Source of the DNA: Drosophila miranda
Taxonomy: Eukaryota; Arthropoda; Insecta; Diptera; Drosophilidae
Assembly (NCBI RefSeq): GCF_003369915.1
Contig: NC_046675.1
Coordinates: 28,334,001 to 28,398,000 of the forward strand
Direction: 5' to 3'
DNA length: 64,000 nucleotides
Position 1 is the first letter of the stretch. Each line of letters starts with the position of its first letter. Positions 37,201 through 47,081 of the stretch are shown one piece after another. The notes beneath the pieces were generated by a model. The model did not search any database, was not told where the DNA came from, and saw nothing but the letters and a program-made list of their open reading frames with translations. A program made the translations under genes and the position numbers.

Positions 37201-38996
37201 ATTCCATCGGAGCTCCCTCACGGATTGGCTCTAATGGATCTTTGCCTTTTTCTTGCAGGGTCAACAAGAACAGCAATAAGGCAGAGATGAGCTCGGATCC
37301 GGCGGACATGTACTACTTCGCCGCCTTGAATGTGGCCGTCGTGGTCTTCACCCTCGTGCGGACGATGCTCTTCTACAAGATGGCGATGCGCAGCTCCACA
37401 ACCCTCCACAACGCCATGTACCGCGGTATCACGCGGGCGGCCATGTACTTCTTCAACACGAATCCCTCCGGCCGCATCCTCAATCGCTTTTCCAAGGATC
37501 TGGGGCAGCTGGATGAGCTGCTGCCCACCGTAATGCTGGATGTGGTGCAGCTCTTCCTCATTCTCGCCGGCATCGTCGTCGTCATTTGCATCACGAATCC
37601 GTACTACCTAATCCTGACGCTCACTCTGGCGATCATTTTCTACTTCATCCGAGAGTTCTACCTGAAGACATCGCGCGATGTGAAGCGGCTGGAGGCGGTG
37701 GCCAGGTCTCCGATATATTCGCACCTGGGGGCCACCATCAGTGGATTGCCCACCATCCGCGCGTTGGGAGCACAGAAGGCGCTCATTGAAGAGTTCGACA
37801 ATCTGCAGGATCTGCATAGCTCCGGCTACTACGCTTTCCTGGCCACGAATCGAGCCTTTGGCTACTACTTGGACTTGTTCTGCACGCTCTACATCGTCAT
37901 CATAATTCTGAACTACTTCATCAATCCGCCGGAGAGCTCTGGCGAGGTCGGTCTGGCCATCACCCAGGCCATGGGCATGACCGGAATGGTGCAGTGGGGC
38001 ATGCGGCAATCCGCGGAGCTGGAGAACACAATGACCGCCGTGGAGCGGGTGGTGGAGTACGACGAGATCGAGCCGGAGGGAGAGTTCGAGTCGGATCCGA
38101 AGAAGAAGCCCTGCGATACGTGGCCCGAGGAGGGAGAGATTATTGCCGAGGATCTCAGTCTGCGCTACTTCCCCGATCCGCAGTCCAAGTACGTGCTTCG
38201 GGCCCTGAACTTCCGCATCCGACCATCGGAGAAGGTGGGCATTGTGGGACGCACAGGAGCGGGCAAATCCTCGCTAATTAACGCCTTATTCCGACTGTCC
38301 TACAACGAAGGCACCATCCACATCGACCGCCGCGACACGGCCGACATCGGGCTGCACGATCTGCGCAGCAAGCTCTCAATCATTCCCCAGGAACCGGTGC
38401 TCTTCTCGGGCAGTATGCGGTACAACCTCGATCCCTTCGAGGAGTACAGCGACGCCAAGCTCTGGGATGCCCTGGAGGAGGTGGAGCTGAAGCCCCTGAT
38501 CAGCGAGCTGCCCAACGGCCTGCAGAGCAAGATATCCGAGGGCGGCCACAACTTCAGTGTCGGCCAGCGGCAGCTCGTATGCCTCGCACGTGCCATTCTC
38601 CGCGAGAACCGCATCCTAGTGATGGACGAGGCTACGGCCAATGTGGATCCGCAGACAGATGCCCTCATCCAGGCCACCATCCGCAACAAATTCCGCGATT
38701 GCACGGTGCTAACGATTGCTCATCGCCTGAACACAATCATGGACTCGGATCGGGTCCTGGTGATGGATGCCGGACAGGTGGTGGAGTTTGGGTCACCATA
38801 CGAGCTCTTGACCGGCAGCGCCTCAAAGATATTCCATGGCATGGTCATGGAAGGTGGCCAGAGCCACTTCGATGGTCTCCTAAAGGTCGCTGAAAGGGTG
38901 AGTGCTGCAACTATTGGCTTGTCTTTCTCATAATTGGATTCCATTTTCCTTGTTTTACAGGCCCATCAGGAGTCTCAGAAACCCAAGTCGGAATAG
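34205..38996 (+). CDS. ABCC-family (MRP4-type) ABC transporter, 1312 aa
   Basis: A full ABC exporter of the MRP4/ABCC4 class, probably in the plasma membrane, exporting organic anions or conjugates. Eight coding exons join in phase: 34205-34281, 34766-34851, 34911-35058, 35117-35292, 35348-35538, 35608-37193, 37259-38897 and 38961-38996. The N-terminus has the family block LFKGRKKTLEQKDLYQALKE. NBD1 has Walker A GPVGAGKSS (about 454), signature LSGGQ (about 543) and Walker B YLLDDPLSAVD. NBD2 has GRTGAGKSS (about 1084), FSVGQRQ and LVMDEATANVD. Both sites look intact and length matches the family. The introns at 35059-35116 and 35539-35607 have GC-AG ends; no GT donor keeps the frame. It resembles D. 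melanogaster CG14709/Mrp4 and relatives, but the exact ortholog is uncertain. Confidence 0.92.
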
Positions 38997-39073
38997 ACCC
39001 TCGGCTAGCTCTAAGCATACTATACGTTGTAGTTAATCGTCAGATTAATCTGTACCAAAGATTAAGGATGAAG

Positions 39074-39160
39074 GGGGGCTCAGGAGAGGGCAAATCCTCG
39101 CTAATCAATGCTTTATTCCGGCTGTCCCACAACGACGCCACCATCCACCAGCCGAAGCTG
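39074..39160 (+). pseudogene. Fragment of an ABCC second nucleotide-binding domain
   Basis: About 75 bases match the NBD2 Walker A region of the adjacent ABCC gene (38250-38322), differing at roughly one base in seven. The frame is still open and reads GSGEGKSSLINALFRLSHND. Several differences are at third codon positions (ATT AAC GCC versus ATC AAT GCT), as expected if the copy was once under coding selection. It lies about 80 bases after the ABCC stop codon with no flanking NBD sequence, so it is a relic. A short repeat (CATTTAATTTAG) flanks it at about 39161 and 39244. Confidence 0.75.
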
Positions 39161-39289
39161 CATTTAATTTAGTTTCTACTTAAAGTAAACCACCATTCGC
39201 ACAACTAGGACTAGGATAAAGTTTCTCACAGAAGAGTCGCAGACATTTAATTTAGTTCTAGGTTAAGTTTAAGTGATTATGTTTGAAGA

Positions 39290-42181
39290 TTAAACATTGG
39301 TTTGGACATCGCTCTGAGACGACGGGACTTCTTCGTTGATCTTCGTTGAGGACGAGGTAGGTCTCGCCTGGAGAGATCCTCGGAAGAAAAAATTCGTCAC
39401 ACAGGAGCACACCACAAGGAAAACGACGGCAGTGTTGATCAGGACGACATGCACTACAGATGGATGAGCCGCTGGCCAGAACAGGCCATGGTCGACAAAC
39501 AGGAATAAGCACAAGCTGCCATTGCAGGTGAGGATCAGAGAGATGAAGATTAAACGGATGTTCTTGCGCGCGTATTCGCTGCGGGCGTACATGCTCGACA
39601 AGATGATGATGGACGGTATGAAGATCTTCAATAGGACAAAGAAAGCCGTGAGGCCATAGCAGCAATCCTTCGCGAAGAGTCGCGCAGTGGACGGGGCGAA
39701 GGTGAAGCTGCAGATCCAGTGGCCGGTGCCGAGCAGCGCCAGGAGAAAGTACAGGAGAATGGAGACGGAAAAGTAGCTGGCTCGAGCCAAGTTCTCCTCT
39801 GGACACACAATCTTCGGCTCGTTCTGATCCTCATTCTCATCGGCTCTCTGTTCCAGTGCATTGCGGGGCTGCTTCGTCTCTTGGTATACGTCAATCCCCA
39901 TCTTGTACTCGAAGATCAGGGCCTGGGCGAAGAGCGAGGCGAACGAGTCGCTGAGAAGCGTGTGTAGGGTCATCAGGTTGAAGCAGATGAGCTCCAGGCG
40001 GCGTTTCGGAGGCAACCTCTTGCCATACGGCACCGATCCAAAGGCATAGAGGAGGTACGCCCAGCAAACGGTGTGCAAAAGCAGCGGCACGGTCGCTCCA
40101 GTCTCCTTTAGATACATTCCATAGCCACCGATCAACAATGTGCCCGCGTTGATAATCCACACAGATGCGCAATACTTCTCGCCGAGGATCAGGGGACGGA
40201 GAATCGCCAGAAGCATGCTCGCCCCCTGGAGATACATTCCGTATTCAATTGTCAGCGAGAGGGTCGACGGGCACTGCAGGCAGAAGAGCAGGACGCTGAG
40301 GCAGCAGACCAATCCCAGCCATGCCAAGAATCTCGGAGACATCTTCTTGAAGTGCCGACGATTGTAGAAACACACGAGTCCCACATAGAGCAGGCAGAGC
40401 AAGCCCCTCCGGAAAATGGGAACGATGAAACACACAATGGAGACGAGGATCAATTTGAGGTGCAGCAGACGGTAGCGGATGGGTTTGCCCTGCAGTGGTC
40501 GTCCGGCCAGGGCCATGCACCAGATGTAGATGGGCAGCAAAAGGCAGAAGCCAGTCAGGAAGGGCACCTTGAGCAGGAGGATTATCACGCTAACAACCAC
40601 TCCCAGTGCGCCCATCATCACATTCGTCCACGAGATCAATTCAACGCTCTCCGGCGGCTCACTGGAGTTTCTGGCCTGTTGCGATGCTTGGACCAACAGA
40701 CAGTATATCCATCCCAAGAGTCCAGCCATCGTGGCAATCAGCAGTGGAATGCGATAGTAGCTATGATAGTACCGCAGGCACTCCTGCGCCAGCGCTGCCA
40801 CCTTCTCAATCGTCTGCAGTGCCTCCTGCGTTCTGCCCATCCGCATCTCTCGATCCATTTCAAGGATATAGCTCTCGACTTGGCTTTGGTTCAGGTGTTT
40901 GAATTGCGGCAGGAACTTGTCAAAGAAACCGCGCTCGTGGTGCCGCATCAAGAGCTGCGCCTGGGCCAGAAGTTGAAGCGCATTCAAGTGAGCTGCCTGC
41001 GTCTCCTGCTCCATGGACACGTCCAGGAAGCCCAATGGCAATCTGCCCAAATTGTTCACTGGCGGCGGCTCACCGATCAACGCAGAGATGATGGGCGCCA
41101 GTTGGATCTGCTGCAGGTCGATGAGGGGCCGCTGCAGCCCTGCGTTGTTTGCAGCAAAGGTGGGGGCCACATTATGGGCCGTTTGGCGCACTCCGGAACC
41201 CCAGAGGAAGAAAGGCGTATCGGTTTCATCCCGGGATCCTGCGACATTGGAGCCTAAAAGGAAAAAATCCAAAGGATTTCAAATTTCAACAGCGAGGCGA
41301 CGCTTTTAATGAATATATCTACCCAAATGACTTATGCCATGGCTCGATGTCATCAGATATGCAGTGCGGCTGTCGTTGAAGGTGCTCTCGATCAGGTCAT
41401 AGGTCTCGCGGATGCCGCGCTGTGCAGAATGCAGCCTCTCCAGATAGCGCTTGCTCAAGGGACCTTCGGTAGCAATATTCCCCAGATATACGAAGAATAT
41501 CAGAGACGTCTTAGACCGCAATTTGTCGACTGTTTCATTGATGCCCAGGTACGAGCGGAGCTGAAGGAGGACCCAAGGATCTTTGGGCTTGGGATCCGAT
41601 GAGTGGTGCTGAAACATTCCGCTCGTCAAGGACTTTGTGTAGACATTCGTCTGACTTTCTATCCAGCATAAAGAGGTCTTGCTGCGGTTAAAGACAGTGT
41701 CGAATGTCGACGGATTCCATTGGAAGCCAGTGCGGAACAGCGGTGGAGTCTCGTAGAAGCCACCAAAGATGCCAATCTGGCCGGAGCGCACGAGGGTAGG
41801 CACACTGCCGCGGGATATCCCCACGAGTCCTTGCTTCACGAATACCTCCCGCAGGTCCGGCACGGAGCTGCAGTTATCCGCGAAGAACGTCTCGGCGCGC
41901 AAGCCATCGGTGAGGAAAACCACCAGACGATTCGCCGGCGGACCGATTCCCGATTCCGGAAGCACCTTTTGGGGCTTCAGGTGGGGCAGAAGACGACTCC
42001 CCTCGAAGTAGATCTTCAGCAGGCAGCTGAGCAGCAGGATCTGCACCACTAGAGCCTGCACTTTCCACATTTCCACGTGTGTCTTTATTTTTCCGAGCAG
42101 CCGAAATGCCACACGACGGTACAGCAGGAAAATTATATTTCCTATTATTGAAAGTGGGATTTGAAGGAGCACCAGATACAT
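39290..42181 (-). CDS. PIG-N-like GPI ethanolamine phosphate transferase paralog, copy 2
   Basis: Second PIG-N-family gene in tandem orientation with copy 1. Exons 42181-41323 and 41253-39290 give 940 residues, close to the usual PIG-N length. The enzyme-domain start is RLVVFLTDGLRA (D92), with Thr in SVPT (T129). The following His of the family RPGH block is Q. The Asp/His pair expected in the IDTNGHAH-type loop is missing (sequence GNIATEG), and SDHG reads SSHG (S280, H281). The C-terminal half is multi-span and begins FFLWGSGV. Copy 2 has lost different metal ligands from copy 1, so both may be pseudoenzymes. An alternative start at M38 (MWKVQALVV) aligns better with copy 1, because residues 1-37 add an extra hydrophobic segment. 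The intron (69 bases) is in the same position and phase as in copy 1. It converges on the ABCC gene. Confidence 0.85.
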
Positions 42182-42213
42182 TTCGACCCACCTGAAAGCC
42201 TTAACAAGATATC

Positions 42214-42525
42214 AAAGGCCTGCTCTGATAGATACTAAATGATATGTAGATGCGGATGGCAGTAGCATGCGGCAGTCTGATATTTCTTTAAGATGCGACA
42301 TCGGTTGCCCACAACTGGCTGCAGAATCCGGCCCCGTATGACTCGATCCTCAATCGCAGGACCTACAGCTATGCCTGGACCACGGCCGTTGCCTACAGTT
42401 CTAAGTCCCGTAAATCTGATGGTGGGAGTGCCAGTGGCACCTGCCACGAGCACTAATCTCAAGTTCACGGAACTCAATGTGTGGAGAATGTACAACCGCT
42501 TTACAACCAAAGTATTAAGTATCAG
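42214..42525 (+). pseudogene. Broken third PIG-N-like copy, inverted
   Basis: The plus strand at 42292-42390 closely matches the copy 1 coding region around its HNWLLNPAPFDSIFNRSTYS segment. It then loses about 31 bases, resumes at CCTACAGTTCTAAGTCCCG, skips a long part of the exon, and resumes near GATGGTGGGAGTGCCAGTGG through AATGTGTGGAGAATGTACAA. The deletions break the frame. Upstream, 42214-42237 repeats the 24-base GATA-containing block found upstream of copy 1 in the same relative orientation. It lies head-to-head with copy 2. Clearly non-functional as a protein. Confidence 0.85.
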
Positions 42526-42603
42526 CATAAATTATTAAGAGATGAATGCCTTGGTTAACCAGCAGGAAACAAACGATAGACGCACCGCCAACACGCTCTT
42601 TAA

Positions 42604-43881
42604 TTAAGGGAAAAAGTGCTGGGCTTTGGTTTTGCGCTTCTTTGTCTTGGATCCGGTCTTGGTCTTCTTCTGATCGGTGTTATGATTGACATCCACAGTG
42701 TCACCGGCAGACTGGTCCTCATCGAACTGCTCGACGGCACAGCAGCGCGGAAACCAGCCGCGTATGTGCCCCTTGAGCTGGTGCTTCTTCTGGAGCTTCT
42801 GCTCCCGCTTGGAGAGCACCCGTTCGCCGTAGAGCCAATATTCCTGGACGCGTGTCACCTGCACGAGATCGCCCTTGTGCACGACAATGCGTGGATCGTC
42901 AGCGCAGGGCATACAAATGGTGGCCATCAGGCCCTGGGAGAAGATGGGCAGCCAGTACCCTGTGGCCGATGCTATGCACCTGTAGGTGCGGGTGCGGGCC
43001 CGCTTTTGCTCCTTCTGGGCCAGTTGCTCGCGCGTCATAGTGTACTGATCGCAGCCGGGGCGAACGGGCCAGTTGATGCCGTCGCCGCTGGGTGTGAAGG
43101 TCTCCAGGATGTTGCGCCAAACGCCCATGTCGTACGGGTAGTCGAATGTGGGAATGGCAATTCCAATCGAACTACTCGCGTAGCGACGGTATTCGGCCTT
43201 CTTCACGATCCAGCCCTCGATCTCGGAGAGGTTCCAGATTATAGCCTTGATCTGCAGTTGCATGAGCTTAAACGTGGCCAGCAACACGCCCACCACAATG
43301 CCCAGGCTGTACATGCATGCCATGGCACTGCGGAGGGTCATCACGACTCGGATTCCGTCGGTATCGCCCTGCTTCAGCAGGGCCCTGCGATAGATGCCTT
43401 CGTAGCAGGAGAAGCCAATGATCAGGGCTGACTGAATGCTCCCGAGCATGAAGAAGAACAGGAAGTAGAAGAAGTTCGCCTGGTTGGCCCATCCGATGCA
43501 GTTGTTGATCCACGGGCAGTGGTGGTCCATCCGCAAGACACATCGTTTGCAGCGGCGGCAGTGGTGCGCCCGCGGTGCCTTGTAGCCGTCGCACACCTTG
43601 CAGAACTGCAAGAACTGCTCGTCCTCGGGGTTTTCGGGCCGCCAATGCTTCGGCAGAAGGCCGGGTCCCACCACAATCGACATGCAAAAGTGATAAAGGG
43701 TAATCAGATTGAGCAACACAATCAGAACGAAGTTGATGGCAGCGTTAAACGACTCCGCGGGCGGCCACCACATGGCATTCACGTGTACGGTTGTCCAGGT
43801 CACGCAGGTCATCAAACTAAAGACAATCAAGGGTCCCCAGTGCAGGAAACGCTGCAATTCGTTCAACCAATCGCAGAACAT
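42604..43881 (-). CDS. DHHC palmitoyltransferase with SH3-like tail (ZDHHC6 type), 425 aa
   Basis: A protein S-acyltransferase, probably in the ER membrane, that palmitoylates cysteines on target proteins. It is a single exon. There are four predicted membrane segments: about 15-35, 47-70, 133-155 and 190-210. The cysteine-rich domain begins CKVCDGYKAPRAHHC and the catalytic DHHC is at residues 119-122, followed by PW. The later part contains an SH3-like region (RIVVHKGDLVQVTRV ... GWFPRCC), the hallmark of the ZDHHC6 subfamily. The tail is Lys-rich and ends QHFFP, without the KKxx-type ending of vertebrate ZDHHC6. D. melanogaster CG5196 is the likely ortholog, from memory. It starts at the first ATG of the frame. 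Confidence 0.9.
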   Translation of the reverse strand: MFCDWLNELQRFLHWGPLIVFSLMTCVTWTTVHVNAMWWPPAESFNAAINFVLIVLLNLITLYHFCMSIVVGPGLLPKHWRPENPEDEQFLQFCKVCDGYKAPRAHHCRRCKRCVLRMDHHCPWINNCIGWANQANFFYFLFFFMLGSIQSALIIGFSCYEGIYRRALLKQGDTDGIRVVMTLRSAMACMYSLGIVVGVLLATFKLMQLQIKAIIWNLSEIEGWIVKKAEYRRYASSSIGIAIPTFDYPYDMGVWRNILETFTPSGDGINWPVRPGCDQYTMTREQLAQKEQKRARTRTYRCIASATGYWLPIFSQGLMATICMPCADDPRIVVHKGDLVQVTRVQEYWLYGERVLSKREQKLQKKHQLKGHIRGWFPRCCAVEQFDEDQSAGDTVDVNHNTDQKKTKTGSKTKKRKTKAQHFFP

Positions 43882-44591
43882 GATTTCCGTTTTAAAGCTA
43901 CAATTATTTTTTATATTTTTGTTTAAATTTCGAATTGAAGTTGACTATCTGGTGTGTTCTAGTTCTCTAATGGAATCGGGGTTTTCCTATACTTCAAAAG
44001 TATTTGTCAAGGCTCACTTGATAGCTATAGTACCCAATATGATGTGCCTGCCTCAACAAATCCTGCCGCAGCCTGCTGAGATTATCGGACATCCATGTAC
44101 TAGAGGGGATATGGAGGATATTAATCACTCGAAGGATCCAGGGGCGTGGAGCCCCTCTTTTTTTAGCAGTCCATACAAGGTGAATTTACTTGTAAGATGA
44201 TGGTGAAGACCTTAACATGTAATTAATATTTATAAAACTTTTGCCATTTTGAAATCGATGAATTCTTTTCCGTTCATTCACAGGTTACATTAACCCGTTG
44301 GCGCCCGGTGGTTATTAAAATACAGTTCACGGAAATTGAGAAACCTTAATAATTTAAAAGCCGTTCACGTGAAAGGTATCGTAGTCTTTTTCTTAAGTAA
44401 AAATGAAGGATGAAATGGATCTACAAGAAAAATTTAATATATTATTAGGATTAATTTCCGTGGATTACCTCAGGTTTTTATTGTGTTTAAATATTGGCGG
44501 TTTGAGGGGGTTAAGTTCACTTTTGTTATCGGTTCACACACATGTGTGCATCTCTAAATCACAATTTGGTTGAAATTCGCAAAAAAATAAA
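43882..44591. other. Divergent intergenic region, DHHC gene and mtSSB
   Basis: The two genes start away from each other here and share about 700 bases. ATCGAT at about 44254-44259 and TTATCGGTTCACAC near 44526 resemble DRE / motif 1 elements and could serve the mtSSB promoter, but neither is a perfect match. No coding sequence is supported. Confidence 0.4.
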
Positions 44592-45255
44592 ATGATGCAA
44601 CAAGTTAGACATGCGGTAGGTTATGAGTCCCACTGCAAGCAAAAGCAGTGTATTAATTGATTGTGTATTGATTGCAGCTTCGGCCGGTGCTAGGTGGCCT
44701 GCGGCATAACATGCCGGCACGCGGAGCCTCAACCACGACATCGGTGGCACCCGCCAAAATTGAAAAAAGTGCGTGGTAATTAGACTGTACAGTGACGAAA
44801 TCTTACTAATTGTTTTTTGAACAACTGCAGCTGTCAACACGGTCACCGTTTTGGGGCGTGTGGGGGCCGATCCACAGCTGCGCGGCTCCCAGGAGCATCC
44901 AGTGGTCACATTCTCCGTCGCCACACACACCAACTACAAGTGAGTACAGAGTCTCTGCATGTGTTTGTCTTCTTAATTGAATCGCAATGGAATACGATTT
45001 GTAATCGGATTTGTCTTTATCCCCCTGGACAGATATGAGAACGGCGACTGGGCCCAGCGCACGGACTGGCATCGCGTGGTCGTCTTCAAGCCCAATTTGC
45101 GCGACACTGTGCTGGAGTATCTGAAGAAGGGACAGCGCACCATGGTGCAGGGCAAGATCACCTATGGCGAGATCACGGACCAGCAGGGCAACCAGAAGAC
45201 CAGCACCAGCATCATCGCAGACGATGTGCTCTTCTTCCGCGATGCCAATAATTAG
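44592..45255 (+). CDS. mtSSB: Mitochondrial single-stranded DNA-binding protein
   Basis: mtSSB coats single-stranded mitochondrial DNA at the replication fork and stimulates polymerase gamma and the Twinkle helicase. Four exons, 44592-44615, 44678-44768, 44831-44939 and 45033-45255, join in phase to give 148 residues. The first exon codes only eight residues (MMQQVRHA). The N-terminal 38 or so residues are basic and lack acidic residues until PAKIEK, as expected of a mitochondrial targeting peptide. The rest is an OB-fold SSB: VNTVTVLGRVGADPQLRG, then YENGDWAQRTDWHRVVVF and the YLKKGQRTMVQGKI block, ending DDVLFFRDANN. The mature part is nearly identical to the D. melanogaster protein as I remember it. 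An alternative start is the second ATG at 44595. Confidence 0.95.
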
Positions 45256-45374
45256 AATTTAAGAATCAAAGACAAACACGAACAGAAACCCTAATCTTAA
45301 GCAGAAAAAGTTGAACTTTCAGTTTTAAACGTTTGCATTTACATTGTGAATAGTATTCATATGAATCCATTATG

Positions 45375-46175
45375 TTATCGGTTGTTTTTCAAAATATGAT
45401 CATTACAGAAATCTTTGGCTAGAACCTCTTTGGCCATTTCGCATGTGTATGTTTTGGACAAGCTGCTGATGCCCAGATCTTCAGTAATCTCCTCGTATTC
45501 GGTGGCAATAGCTCCGACCTTGCCCTCCAACTGTTCGATCTGATCCTCCAAGGTGGTCAAAGCTTTGTTGTGATAGTCTATAAGTTGGCCAATCTAAGGA
45601 TGGATTTACCTTAAGTATTTCTAAAACATTATAAGACATCTAATCTGTATCCTACCACATTTGCAGGAGCCAAGCGCTCGGCTGTCTCTTTGCCAAAGGC
45701 ATAGAAATCTGCTCTGAGGATGTTGCACTCTTCGCTCATTTTCTTTGCGGACTCGATTTGCTTCAACAGATCCAAGTAGGTGTGATGCGTCAAGGGCTCT
45801 ATGCGGCCACTGTTGGCTGGGAACGTTGAACAGGATCTCTCTAATTTGGAGGCTGCCTTCTCCGCTTCAGCCAGCAACTGCTCGTTCTCATCCAGATCCA
45901 TTTCCAGTTTCATTGTACAGGCCTTAACATCTCCCACAAACTGATCGACTTTGATGAGCTGATGAAAGACCAGGGAGTCAGGGGCTTACAAGCTCCTATG
46001 GTCCTCTAGTACTCACAAGTTTGGCATTCTGTAGTACTGCGGCCTCTTGTTCCCTTATTAACTCTGCTTTTCTTTCGAATTCCAATGCTATTTCCTTCGT
46101 CTCATGCATCAAAAGATCGGCCATTAAATCTAAATATAAAAAAGGCACGGGATCCGATACATTTGCTTGAGCCAT
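45375..46175 (-). CDS. Coiled-coil protein resembling the nucleoporin p62 C-terminal region, 226 aa
   Basis: Three exons, 46175-46017, 45958-45656 and 45593-45375, join in phase 0. The protein is almost all predicted coiled coil. Its layout is an initial LIREQE-type helix, a long helix with EKAASKLERSC, a loop, YLDLLKQIESAKKMSEECN, and a last helix LIDYHNKALTTLEDQIEQLE. This is similar in order and spacing to the Nsp1/Nup62 C-terminal domain, which ends with a segment of the form ILNxHxxxLxxIE. The FG-repeat region of a true Nup62 is absent. It could be a tissue-specific nuclear-pore paralog or an unrelated coiled coil. It converges on mtSSB, with 119 bases between the stop codons. Confidence 0.75.
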
Positions 46176-47081
46176 AATTATGTTAGTTGATTAATTTCGC
46201 TAAAAATTTGGGAAATTTGGAACTCCGTTTTTCCGATTTGTACGAGTATGTAGATTTGGGGAAGCCTGAAATTTTGATTCTATTTGCTATTCTAGTAAAA
46301 CATTTGGTGTTAACCCAAGGCTGACTAGGATTGGAATTACTACATGAAATTTGATCAGACTGCTCTGATCTTTGATGATGCATGTTAGATCTATGCCCGT
46401 GGAGCCACAAGAGTATTCTTATTGTTTCACTAGATTTCGCTATCCATGAGATCGAAAACTCTGCCTGACTGTATTGATATGAGGATCCACAAGCTAAAAC
46501 TTTTGAAGGTATCCCGGTATGCGATCTGTAGCCATAAGAATCGCAAGCTTAAACCCTAATCTTATGGATTTCTTACCATTCCATCAGATCATTGCGATCG
46601 CTGTCTGCGATCATGTGGTGGAAGCACACAGACACTCTCAAGATCCACGATCCACAAACGAAGGGGGGGCAAAGCTCTCGAGCTCCACACACACACACAT
46701 CAGTGGGATCCATTTCGGAGTGGAGTGAGTATGTGGGACGACCTTATCGTCGTCTGCCTGGCCAACCGACTGCCTATGTTTGCGTGAGGGTTTTCTGCGG
46801 TGGTATGAGTGTTATTTGAGGCAGAGCTCCATTGGATTCGTTTTGCTCGCTCAGCTCAGCGGCACAGTTCGCAGTTAGCTTTTTGCCAGTTCAAATGCGG
46901 CCGGCGGTCGAAAGAGTCTAGAGTGGCACGAGCTGTGGAACTTTTCGAGAGCACGTTCCACGCAGCAGAATTATCGGGGCGGTTCTTCGGAAGATGCCAG
47001 CTTGCTAAAAACCGACAAGCAGAAATCGAAAACCTATATCCGCCATCTACCAGAAACTGTTGAAGACACATCATTCCGATT
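46176..47081. other. Intergenic region and leader of the MFS transporter
   Basis: This is a divergent promoter region. The first part is upstream of the coiled-coil gene. From roughly 46830 onward, sequence such as CAGCGGCACAGTTCGCAGTTAGC looks like a start-site region for the transporter, giving a leader of about 200 bases before the ATG at 47082. The exact start is inferred only. Confidence 0.4.

Noticed and set aside
40352..41257. Plus-strand open frame of about 300 codons opposite PIG-N-like copy 2
   Set aside because: It mirrors the coding exon on the minus strand and has no recognisable domain. Gln/His-rich composition is typical of antisense frames.
43709..44200. Plus-strand frame of about 163 codons overlapping the start of the DHHC gene
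   Set aside because: The first part is antisense to the DHHC coding region and the remainder is AT-rich intergenic sequence with no domain.
44289..44312. GTTGGCGCCCGG resembling a retroelement primer-binding site
   Set aside because: No terminal repeat ends, polypurine tract or gag/pol coding sequence nearby, so a chance match is more likely.
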